The notes beneath the pieces are model-generated. The model was not told where the DNA came from, searched no databases, and saw nothing but the letters and a program-made list of their open reading frames with translations. Made by a program: the position numbers and the translations under genes. Positions 1-4,250 of a DNA stretch of 6,425 bases are shown piece after piece (position 1 is the stretch's first letter; each line of letters opens with the position of its first letter). This DNA comes from an uncultured Bacteroidota bacterium (GTDB taxonomy: Bacteria > Bacteroidota > Bacteroidia > JADZBD01): positions 1-6,425 of the forward strand of contig CALEYQ010000082.1 in assembly GCA_937924855.1 (NCBI GenBank), written 5' to 3'.

Positions 1-67
1 TCTCCAAAAGATGTTAAACGCCATTTTTTTTTTGTTTATGCCGGGATTCGCACCATTGCCGGTAAAA

Positions 68-238
68 ATGAAAGCAAAGAAGCAGCTAACCGTTGAAACC
101 CTGCGAGAGTACAAAGGACTGGAACATTTATCGGACCATGAAGCCGAGAAAATTGTTGATGCTTTAAAGAAGTTCGCCAGGATAGCACTTCACGCGTATC
201 GAATAAAAAAGGAACAGGAAAAAACTGAAAAACAGTGA
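68..238 (+). CDS. Small charged helical protein, cassette copy 1 (putative partner of SIR2-like protein)
   Basis: The product is 56 residues, and I do not recognise a named family. It is rich in Lys and Glu and looks mostly alpha-helical: a short segment around TVETLREYKG, then a long amphipathic helix from about residue 22 (SDHEAEKIVDALKKFA) to a charged tail. There is no signal peptide, membrane segment, cysteine pair or clear helix-turn-helix. An in-frame ATG at 11 would add 19 residues read through the T-tract and leader, so the ATG at 68 is preferred; the match to copy 2 is also clean from there. No Shine-Dalgarno sequence precedes it. The stop overlaps the start of the SIR2-like gene, so the two are probably translated together. 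By position and size it could be an antitoxin or regulatory subunit, which is inference only. It differs from the copy-2 protein at three residues (H24Q, K28Q, Q56P). Confidence 0.8.
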   Translation: MKAKKQLTVETLREYKGLEHLSDHEAEKIVDALKKFARIALHAYRIKKEQEKTEKQ

Positions 239-1224
239 TGCCCCGAAAAAATATCGTATTGGTTGTCGGTGCTGGAACCAGCCATGATTTTGAGCCAGAA
301 ATGGACACGGGTGCTACTTTGATTACTAATATTATCAATCGGGTTAATGATAGGGATTCAAAGGATAAAAATCTCTCAGATTTATTGCAAGGAATTAATA
401 TTAATGAAAATCAAAGAGTGAAATTTGAAAAGGACCTAGAAAAATATAAGAACGATCACGTAGATGGGGCTTCCATAGATTATTTTCTTAATCAGAAAAA
501 AGATGAGGATAAATATAGGGACATAGGCACATTCTCTATTGCATTTCATATTTTAGGTAATGAAGCTTCATGTGTGCGAAAAGCAACTTTTAATAAATAC
601 TCCTGGCTTGATGAATTAAATGTATTTATTGAGCGATGCAGACTAAACACCTGGGGCGATCCGTTGGTTGATTTAAAAATCGTGACTTTCAACTATGACC
701 GACTTCTTGAAGAGTACTTATATCGTAAGCATGGTGCAGCAATAGAAAGCTTTATCGCTAATTCCATAGTTCATGTTTATAACAAAATTGCTCCTCTAAA
801 ATGGCAGAAAAATGATAGACAGGATTTCAAAAATGGGTTTCTGGATTTCGGTCATCCAAATAATGATATAAAGGAAATATTGAGGTACAGAGAGTACATA
901 CGATTAATGTACGATAATAGGAAGAGTGATAATCCACATCTGCAAACAGCTAAAAACTTCCTGTTGGCAGCACATTCAGTTCTATTTATAGGCTATGGTT
1001 ATGACAAATACAACAATGATAATCTTGAATTACCTTTTGTAAATGGGAAAAATGTCTTTGCTAATTATTATGTTTCCGAGTGGAATGAGGCATGGAAAAA
1101 GAGATACGAGGAATTTAAGGGTAATAATGAAATCTGGGGGAATCAAAGAGATGGTATTACCTTTACGACAGAAACCTGCACCAACTTCATTCGCCACTGG
1201 CTTCCGAAAGCTGCCGAGTTATAG
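235..1224 (+). CDS. SIR2-like NAD-binding domain protein, cassette copy 1
   Basis: This 329-residue protein carries the hallmarks of the SIR2-like superfamily seen in bacterial defence effectors. They are an N-terminal glycine-rich NAD-binding loop (VVGAGTSHD, residues 10-18), a TFNYDRLLEE motif (151-160) matching the Asn-Asp motif of SIR2 domains, a His in VHVYNK (His180) where the family usually has its catalytic-region His, and FIGYGYDKYNN (251-261), which matches the late Gly/Asn motif. The last 65 residues or so may be a small extra domain. In characterised systems such SIR2 domains hydrolyse NAD; activity here is inferred. No sensor domain, transmembrane segment or signal peptide is visible. 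The start is ambiguous: GTG at 235 and ATG at 238 are adjacent. Only the GTG exists in copy 2, so I take GTG, giving a four-base overlap with the upstream stop. Residues 97-329 are about 71% identical to copy 2; residues 31-96 are far less so. Confidence 0.85.
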   Translation: MMPRKNIVLVVGAGTSHDFEPEMDTGATLITNIINRVNDRDSKDKNLSDLLQGININENQRVKFEKDLEKYKNDHVDGASIDYFLNQKKDEDKYRDIGTFSIAFHILGNEASCVRKATFNKYSWLDELNVFIERCRLNTWGDPLVDLKIVTFNYDRLLEEYLYRKHGAAIESFIANSIVHVYNKIAPLKWQKNDRQDFKNGFLDFGHPNNDIKEILRYREYIRLMYDNRKSDNPHLQTAKNFLLAAHSVLFIGYGYDKYNNDNLELPFVNGKNVFANYYVSEWNEAWKKRYEEFKGNNEIWGNQRDGITFTTETCTNFIRHWLPKAAEL

Positions 1225-1332
1225 CGTTTACAAGCATTTCCATTCAAGTAAATACATTCGTATTCTTGAGTAAGCATTTATGCGCACTAAGTCTTTGAAA
1301 ATGAGGTTCGATGATAGTCCTAACCTTCCCGC
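1225..1332 (+). repeat. Conserved 108-base 3' flank module, copy 1
   Basis: This non-coding segment follows the SIR2-like stop and matches 2600-2707 at 100 of 108 positions with no insertions or deletions. It contains an imperfect hairpin: TCAAG at 1244-1248 and AATAC at 1251-1255 pair with GTATT at 1260-1264 and CTTGA at 1265-1269, around an ATTC loop. A second possible stem pairs GAGGTT (1303-1308) with AACCTT (1322-1327). It could be a structured 3' UTR, a recombination remnant, or simply a recently duplicated flank. No known RNA family is recognised. Confidence 0.7.
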
Positions 1333-1341
1333 AGTTGTAGG

Positions 1342-1386
1342 AAAATGGCGCTTAATGTCTCCAAAAGATGTTAAACGCCATTTTTT
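1342..1386 (+). terminator. Hairpin plus T-tract at the junction between cassette copies
   Basis: AAAATGGCGCTTAA (1342-1355) pairs with TTAAACGCCATTTT (1371-1384), with one C/A mismatch, around a 15-base loop, and a T-run ends at 1386. This looks like a factor-independent terminator for copy 1. Its left arm lies in the 25-base spacer and its right arm lies in the leader of copy 2. The right arm also occurs at bases 14-27, so the same hairpin may exist across the left edge of the window. Confidence 0.7.
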
Positions 1387-1415
1387 GTTTGGGGATGCCG
1401 GGATTTGCAACTTTG
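1384..1415 (+). promoter_or_regulatory. Weak candidate Bacteroidota promoter for cassette copy 2
   Basis: TTTG at 1384-1387 followed after 20 bases by CAACTTTG at 1408-1415 resembles the Bacteroides -33 TTTG and -7 TAnnTTTG elements, with one mismatch in the -7 box. Transcription would then start just before the ATG at 1425. Copy 1 has a poorer match at the same place (CACCATTG, 51-58). The call is tentative, because the -33 element is part of the terminator T-tract. Confidence 0.2.
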
Positions 1416-1424
1416 CCGGTAAAA

Positions 1425-1595
1425 ATGAAAGCAAAGAAGCAGCTAACTGTTGAAACCCTGAGGGAATATAAAGGGCTGGAACACTTATCCGATCAGGAAG
1501 CCGAACAAATTGTTGATGCATTAAAGAAATTCGCCAGGATAGCTCTTCATGCCTATCGAATAAAAAAGGAACAGGAAAAAACTGAAAAACCGTGA
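1425..1595 (+). CDS. Small charged helical protein, cassette copy 2 (putative partner of SIR2-like protein)
   Basis: This 56-residue protein is identical to the copy-1 protein except at residues 24 (Gln), 28 (Gln) and 56 (Pro). It is Lys/Glu-rich, predicted helical, and without a recognised domain. The ATG at 1425 is chosen over the in-frame ATG at 1368 because the latter lies in the loop of the junction hairpin, so the extra 19 codons would run through the terminator arm and T-tract. Its TGA stop at 1593-1595 shares four bases with the GTG start of the next gene. Near-identity of the two small proteins, against marked divergence of the SIR2-like proteins, suggests constraint on the small protein or recent gene conversion. 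A role as antitoxin or co-factor is inferred from gene order only. Confidence 0.8.
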   Translation: MKAKKQLTVETLREYKGLEHLSDQEAEQIVDALKKFARIALHAYRIKKEQEKTEKP

Positions 1596-2599
1596 CGCCC
1601 CGAAAAAATATCGTATTGGTTGTCGGTGCTGGAGCCAGCCATGACGTTGAGCCGGAAATGGGAACGGGGAAGGATCTTATTCAGAATATTTCTGACCGAG
1701 TTACCGACCGTACAGCATTGGCACGAGGTGAGAACGGGTATCTTGTTAATCTTCTTGAAAAACTTAACCAGAATGAGATCACAAGAAAAAAATTTGTACG
1801 CTTGATTGATAAATATAAATCTATTGGGTGTTCTGTTGATTATTTTTTAAATGAGGTTAGGGAAAAACATCCTGAAATTATAGACGATTTTGGTAAAATC
1901 GGGACCTTTTCAATCGCATTTGAAATTTTTGGGTACGAGGGCGCATGTCTAAGAAATGCATCGTTTAATAAACCTTCATGGCTCGAAGAATTGAACAAGT
2001 TTATTGAGCAATATCGTTTAAACACGTGGAGCGATCGCCTTGTTGATTTAAAAATTGTCACATTTAACTACGATAGGCTCATAGAGGAATTTCTCTTCCG
2101 TAAGCATGGGCAGGCGATTAAGGAATTTGTTGACAATTCCGTGGTCCATGTATACAATAAAATTGCACCGCTTGGATGGCAGGAAGAAGATAAAGCGCAA
2201 TTTGATAATGGCTTCCTGGAATTCGGTCATCGCAATGATGATATCGAGGGAATATTGAGGTATAAGGAGTTTGTGATTCTGATGTATGACAAGAGGAATA
2301 ACAGTAACCCACATTTGCAAAAATCCAAAGAGTTTCTTTCATCGGCAGACTCCATCCTTTTCCTGGGTTATGGCTATGATAAATACAACAACAAGAATCT
2401 TGGCCTGCCTACATTGAACGGCAAAATGATTCTTGCCAATTACTATATCCCTGAATGGAATGATACTTGGAAGAAAAAATACGAGGAATTCAAGAGCAAT
2501 AATGAAATCTGGGGAACTCAAAGAGATGGTATCATCTTTACTACGGAAACCTGCACCAACTTCATCCGCCACTGGCTTCCGAAAGCTGCCGAATTATAG
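1592..2599 (+). CDS. SIR2-like NAD-binding domain protein, cassette copy 2
   Basis: This 335-residue paralogue of the 235-1224 product has the same landmarks shifted by six residues beyond the variable part: VVGAGASHD (10-18), TFNYDRLIEE (157-166), His186 in VHVYNK, and FLGYGYDKYNN (257-267). The start is GTG at 1592; copy 1's adjacent ATG is ACG here, so GTG is the only start that keeps the conserved N-terminus MxPRKNIVLVVGAG. From residue 103 to the end it is about 71% identical to copy 1, and residues 1-30 match at 24 of 30. The region between is only about one third identical and carries the length difference. The last 20 residues or so match copy 1 almost perfectly. All recognisable SIR2 motifs are intact in both copies, so neither looks like a pseudogene. 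NADase effector activity is inferred from the family. Confidence 0.85.
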   Translation: MTPRKNIVLVVGAGASHDVEPEMGTGKDLIQNISDRVTDRTALARGENGYLVNLLEKLNQNEITRKKFVRLIDKYKSIGCSVDYFLNEVREKHPEIIDDFGKIGTFSIAFEIFGYEGACLRNASFNKPSWLEELNKFIEQYRLNTWSDRLVDLKIVTFNYDRLIEEFLFRKHGQAIKEFVDNSVVHVYNKIAPLGWQEEDKAQFDNGFLEFGHRNDDIEGILRYKEFVILMYDKRNNSNPHLQKSKEFLSSADSILFLGYGYDKYNNKNLGLPTLNGKMILANYYIPEWNDTWKKKYEEFKSNNEIWGTQRDGIIFTTETCTNFIRHWLPKAAEL

Positions 2600-2707
2600 C
2601 ATTTACAAGCATTTCCTATCAAGCAAGTACATTCGTATTCTTGAGTAAGCATTAATACGCACTAAGTCTTTGAAAATGAGGTTCGATGAGAGTCCTAACC
2701 TTCCCGC
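2600..2707 (+). repeat. Conserved 108-base 3' flank module, copy 2
   Basis: This matches 1225-1332 at 100 of 108 bases, gap-free. The hairpin around the ATTC loop is kept: AATAC of copy 1 is AGTAC here, which still pairs with GTATT through a G-U wobble. It stops where the hairpin in front of the first GIY-YIG gene begins. Confidence 0.7.
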
Positions 2708-2715
2708 CAAACTAC

Positions 2716-2768
2716 GCCTGCCACGCGCAAGTCACACCTATGGCTTCGTTTGGCAGGCCATTTTTTTT
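2716..2768 (+). terminator. Hairpin plus T-tract after cassette copy 2, abutting a GIY-YIG gene
   Basis: GCCTGCCA (2716-2723) pairs perfectly with TGGCAGGC (2751-2758) around a 27-base loop, and eight T follow at 2761-2768. A partly alternative pairing of GCCAAAC (2706-2712) with GTTTGGC (2748-2754) is also possible. It would end transcripts from the second SIR2-like gene. The T-run finishes only three bases before the ATG of the next gene, so it may instead be a repeat element associated with that gene. Confidence 0.65.
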
Positions 2769-2771
2769 CTA

Positions 2772-3014
2772 ATGTGGTTTGTTTATGTTTTGAAAAGTCT
2801 GAATTCAGACTTTATTTACATTGGATCCACCAATGACATTGGCCGTAGGTTGAAAGAACACAATTCGGGCATTGTTACGTCCACTCGGGCGTATCTTCCC
2901 TATAAGGTAGAACTGTATGTTGCTGTTGAAACGGAAAGTAAAGCCCGCAGATTGGAGAAGTATTTCAAAACCGGATCAGGTAAAGCTGTGCTTTACCATC
3001 GAATGTTATTATAG
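2772..3014 (+). CDS. Small standalone GIY-YIG endonuclease, first copy
   Basis: This is an 80-residue single-domain protein of the UvrC/URI-type GIY-YIG nuclease superfamily. The motif halves are VYV (4-6) and YIG (16-18), followed by Arg26 in GRRLKEH and Glu62 in RRLEKYFK, which line up with the catalytic Arg and the metal-binding Glu of the family. The tail GSGKAV is typical. Such proteins are often annotated 'excinuclease ABC subunit C-like' but lack all other UvrC domains, so a repair role should not be assumed. ATG at 2772 is chosen because the open frame upstream runs through the hairpin and the cassette flank, and this start places the motif at the usual position. There is no room for a ribosome binding site after the T-tract. 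The next gene is a diverged paralogue of equal length. Confidence 0.85.
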   Translation: MWFVYVLKSLNSDFIYIGSTNDIGRRLKEHNSGIVTSTRAYLPYKVELYVAVETESKARRLEKYFKTGSGKAVLYHRMLL

Positions 3015-3075
3015 AGTCCTTTAATTGCCGAAGTCCTGCAAGAGCAAGACGCAGGTAATCGTCCGGACCGCCTTC

Positions 3076-3119
3076 GCTCGCCGAAGCTCCTTTAGGAGCG
3101 GAAGGCGAGCATTTTTTTT
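3076..3119 (+). terminator. Terminator-like hairpin inside REP-like repeat A
   Basis: GCTCGCC (3076-3082) pairs with GGCGAGC (3104-3110), and inside it GCTCC (3086-3090) pairs with GGAGC (3095-3099) around a TTTA loop. Eight T follow at 3112-3119. It is well placed to terminate the first GIY-YIG gene. Confidence 0.7.
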
Positions 3120-3145
3120 GGCGAGCTTCGGCGGTCGTAGACCGC
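3078..3145. repeat. REP-like palindromic repeat, copy A
   Basis: This 68-base element is repeated at 3524-3591. The first 49 bases (3078-3126) are identical in both copies. It then has TTC where copy B has GAA, and ends in a second hairpin, GCGGTC-GTA-GACCGC (3131-3145), whose loop is GAG in copy B. Upstream, GACCGCC (3066-3072) can pair with GGCGGTC (3130-3136), making a larger imperfect cruciform. The palindromes, intergenic position and presence next to a nuclease gene resemble REP elements. Confidence 0.8.
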
Positions 3146-3163
3146 CTATATGAGAAAAGGGCC

Positions 3164-3406
3164 ATGGAAAAATACACTGTTTATACGCTTTTGTGCTCAG
3201 ATAAAAGCCTTTACACCGGATGTACAAGAGATCTGGAGGATAGGTTGAAGAGGCACAGCAGGGGCTCTGTTCCGGCTACAAAGGACAAACGACCGGTTAG
3301 TGTAATAAGCTACACGGTTTTTAAGGATAAATACAAGGCCTTTTATTTTGAAAAATATTTGAAATCCGGATCGGGGCGTGCCTTTTTAAAAAGGCATTTG
3401 ATTTAA
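3164..3406 (+). CDS. Small standalone GIY-YIG endonuclease, second copy
   Basis: This 80-residue paralogue of the 2772-3014 product has VYT (6-8) and YTG (17-19) as the two motif halves, Arg27 in EDRLKRH, and Glu63 in FYFEKYLK, so the catalytic core residues appear intact. The two proteins share the RLK-H and E-KY-K-GSG patterns but have diverged widely elsewhere, so this is an old duplication or independent acquisition. The ATG at 3164 is preceded by a purine-rich GAGAAAAGGG stretch that might act as a weak ribosome binding site. The gene is flanked by two copies of a palindromic repeat (3078-3145 and 3524-3591). The substrate is unknown; cleavage of DNA hairpins from these repeats is a possibility, by analogy with repeat-associated nucleases. 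Confidence 0.85.
   Translation: MEKYTVYTLLCSDKSLYTGCTRDLEDRLKRHSRGSVPATKDKRPVSVISYTVFKDKYKAFYFEKYLKSGSGRAFLKRHLI
3379..3396. other. 18-base perfect palindrome inside second GIY-YIG gene
   Basis: TGCCTTTTTAAAAAGGCA is its own reverse complement. It lies in the codons for AFLKR just before the stop. The first GIY-YIG gene has a perfect 7-bp inverted repeat in nearly the same place (GGTAAAG 2979-2985, CTTTACC 2991-2997). Confidence 0.6.
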
Positions 3407-3523
3407 GAAAACCAATTTGTTGTTTTCAAGTTAGGTTTATCGACATTTTGGAGTTTGGTTTTGGTTGAGATTTCTATTTTTAGGATGATCAGTCCCAGGA
3501 GTTAAATTGGCTACCAGTCATAA

Positions 3524-3565
3524 TCGCCGAAGCTCCTTTAGGAGCGGAAGGCGAGCATTTTTTTT
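3524..3565 (+). terminator. Terminator-like hairpin inside REP-like repeat B
   Basis: The inner stem GCTCC/GGAGC with a TTTA loop is the same as in copy A, and TCGCC (3524-3528) pairs with GGCGA (3550-3554). The outer stem is shorter than in copy A because the left arm is truncated. Eight T follow at 3558-3565. It could terminate the second GIY-YIG gene, which ends 117 bases upstream. Confidence 0.55.
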
Positions 3566-3591
3566 GGCGAGCGAAGGCGGTCGAGGACCGC
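3524..3591. repeat. REP-like palindromic repeat, copy B
   Basis: This direct repeat of 3078-3145 has 49 identical bases and then 5 differences in the last 19. Its right arm, GGCGAGCGAAGGCGGTC (3566-3582), is the exact reverse complement of the left arm of copy A (3066-3082), which copy B itself lacks. The two copies together therefore bracket the second GIY-YIG gene with matching outer inverted arms. Confidence 0.8.
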
Positions 3592-3767
3592 AACGAAAAA
3601 AAACTGAGAATTTTCCCCAATTTCTTTTTCTGTTTATTCACCCTGTTAAATACATTTTAGCAAGTCCAATATCCACGGTATATGACATGACCTTCATCAT
3701 ATTTTTTAAGGCCTGCATCATTTCCCCCCTGCCCAAGCCATGGTACTTTTAAAATAAACTTTAAACT

Positions 3768-4175
3768 ATGGCAAAGCAATTAGGAATATGGATAGATACG
3801 CAAAAAGCGGTCTTCGTGAAACTCGGAAAAGATGGGGCAACAATTAAGGAAATTGAATCTGACATTGAAACCAAATCAAATCCCGGAAGAGAAGGCGACA
3901 AAGGTTCGTTTTGGGGCGGGCAACATTCAAATAATGAAAAGAAGTTTTTTGAACGGAAAAAAAATTCCACCGATAAATTCTTCAAAAAGGTTTCCGGAAA
4001 AATCGGGAAAAATGATGAGGTAGTGGTTTTCGGTACCGGAAATACCCCTGGAAAGTTCGCCGCATGGCATAACAATAACCTTCCCGAAAAGGGCGTGGTT
4101 CTCGATGCCAAGCGCTCCGCCAAAATTACCCGGAATCAGTTGGTGGCTAAAATCAGGAAATATTTCGACAATTAA
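3768..4175 (+). CDS. Small protein resembling eRF1 domain 3 / bacterial 'translational machinery protein'
   Basis: The product is 135 residues. Its start GIWIDTQKAVFVKL, the middle FFKKVSGKIGKNDEVVVFG (about 70-88), and the end TRNQLVAKIRKYF resemble the short bacterial proteins related to the third domain of eRF1/Pelota, whose proteobacterial members read like VVWIDH...A, E+LVVGP and QLVA.ARRYF. A central Lys/Gly/Asn-rich stretch (about 38-68) is probably disordered. It has no signal peptide and is likely cytosolic. A role in ribosome rescue or stress has been suggested for such proteins but cannot be read from the sequence. The ATG at 3768 fits the conserved start. The next gene begins 75 bases after the stop on the same strand. 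Confidence 0.5.
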   Translation: MAKQLGIWIDTQKAVFVKLGKDGATIKEIESDIETKSNPGREGDKGSFWGGQHSNNEKKFFERKKNSTDKFFKKVSGKIGKNDEVVVFGTGNTPGKFAAWHNNNLPEKGVVLDAKRSAKITRNQLVAKIRKYFDN

Positions 4176-4209
4176 GGAGCTGAAAAGCAGGCTATTATGT
4201 TTATGTTTT

Positions 4210-4236
4210 TTTTATTACCTTCATTCGGTAATAAAA
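4210..4236. other. AT-rich inverted repeat between eRF1-like and protease genes
   Basis: TTTTATTACC (4210-4219) and GGTAATAAAA (4227-4236) form a perfect 10-bp stem around TTCATTC. A T-run precedes rather than follows it, so it is not a standard terminator on the + strand. It lies in the leader of the 4251 gene and could be an operator or a 5' UTR hairpin. Confidence 0.4.
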
Positions 4237-4250
4237 TAAACGGCTGCTTT

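Larger units (their letters stand above)
1..1332 (+). repeat. Tandem cassette, copy 1 (left edge cut by window)
   Basis: This is the first copy of a duplicated unit made of leader, small gene, SIR2-like gene and 3' flank. It aligns with 1358-2707. The 67-base leader (1-67) aligns with 1358-1424 without gaps and with 7 mismatches. The flank after the SIR2-like stop (1225-1332) aligns with 2600-2707 without gaps and with 8 mismatches. Similarity is already present at base 1, so the true left boundary is outside the window. The 25 bases 1333-1357 separate the two copies. Confidence 0.9.
1358..2707 (+). repeat. Tandem cassette, copy 2
   Basis: This is the second copy of the unit at 1-1332, with the same gene order, leader and 3' flank. 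It is slightly longer because its SIR2-like protein has six more residues in the variable N-terminal part. Similarity to copy 1 ends at 2707: copy 1 continues into the spacer, while copy 2 continues into a different hairpin in front of a GIY-YIG gene. No insertion-sequence ends or target-site duplications were seen at the boundaries. Confidence 0.9.
3407..3767. other. Gene-free stretch with one repeat copy
   Basis: These 361 bases separate the second GIY-YIG gene from the eRF1-like gene. The only structure I can support is the REP-like repeat at 3524-3591. The one open frame across it (3507-3752) is read through the repeat and a T/C-rich stretch and has no protein-like character. The upstream part (3407-3523) and the AT-rich downstream part (3592-3767) show no recognised feature. 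A promoter for the eRF1-like gene presumably lies here, but I see no convincing TAnnTTTG box. Confidence 0.6.

Noticed and set aside
36..338. Reverse-strand open frame across the small gene, with a counterpart at 1228-1521.
   Set aside because: It is antisense to a gene pair with clear motifs, its composition is low-quality, and it does not keep the same start or end between copies. It is a shadow of the duplicated coding DNA.
1301..1330. TTCGA-containing stretch that recalls a tRNA T-arm, as a possible attachment site.
   Set aside because: The bases either side do not form a 5-bp T-stem, and no acceptor stem or other tRNA arm can be found.
1225..1380. Integron-type attC sites between cassettes (GTTAAAC at 13-19 and 1370-1376 fits the GTTRRRY core).
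   Set aside because: The GTTAAAC sits at the inner end of the hairpin instead of its base, there is no proper RYYYAAC partner, no copy follows the second cassette, and no integrase gene is present.
2670..2771. N-terminal extension of the first GIY-YIG gene.
   Set aside because: The extra 34 codons are made from the cassette flank and the hairpin, and the nuclease fold normally begins where the ATG at 2772 starts.
3507..3752. 81-codon open frame after the second GIY-YIG gene.
   Set aside because: It is read through the palindromic repeat and a T/C-rich region, with no protein-like features.
4209..4237. AT-rich hairpin as a terminator for the eRF1-like gene.
   Set aside because: No T-run follows the stem on either strand, and the stem is AT-rich, so it is listed only as an inverted repeat.
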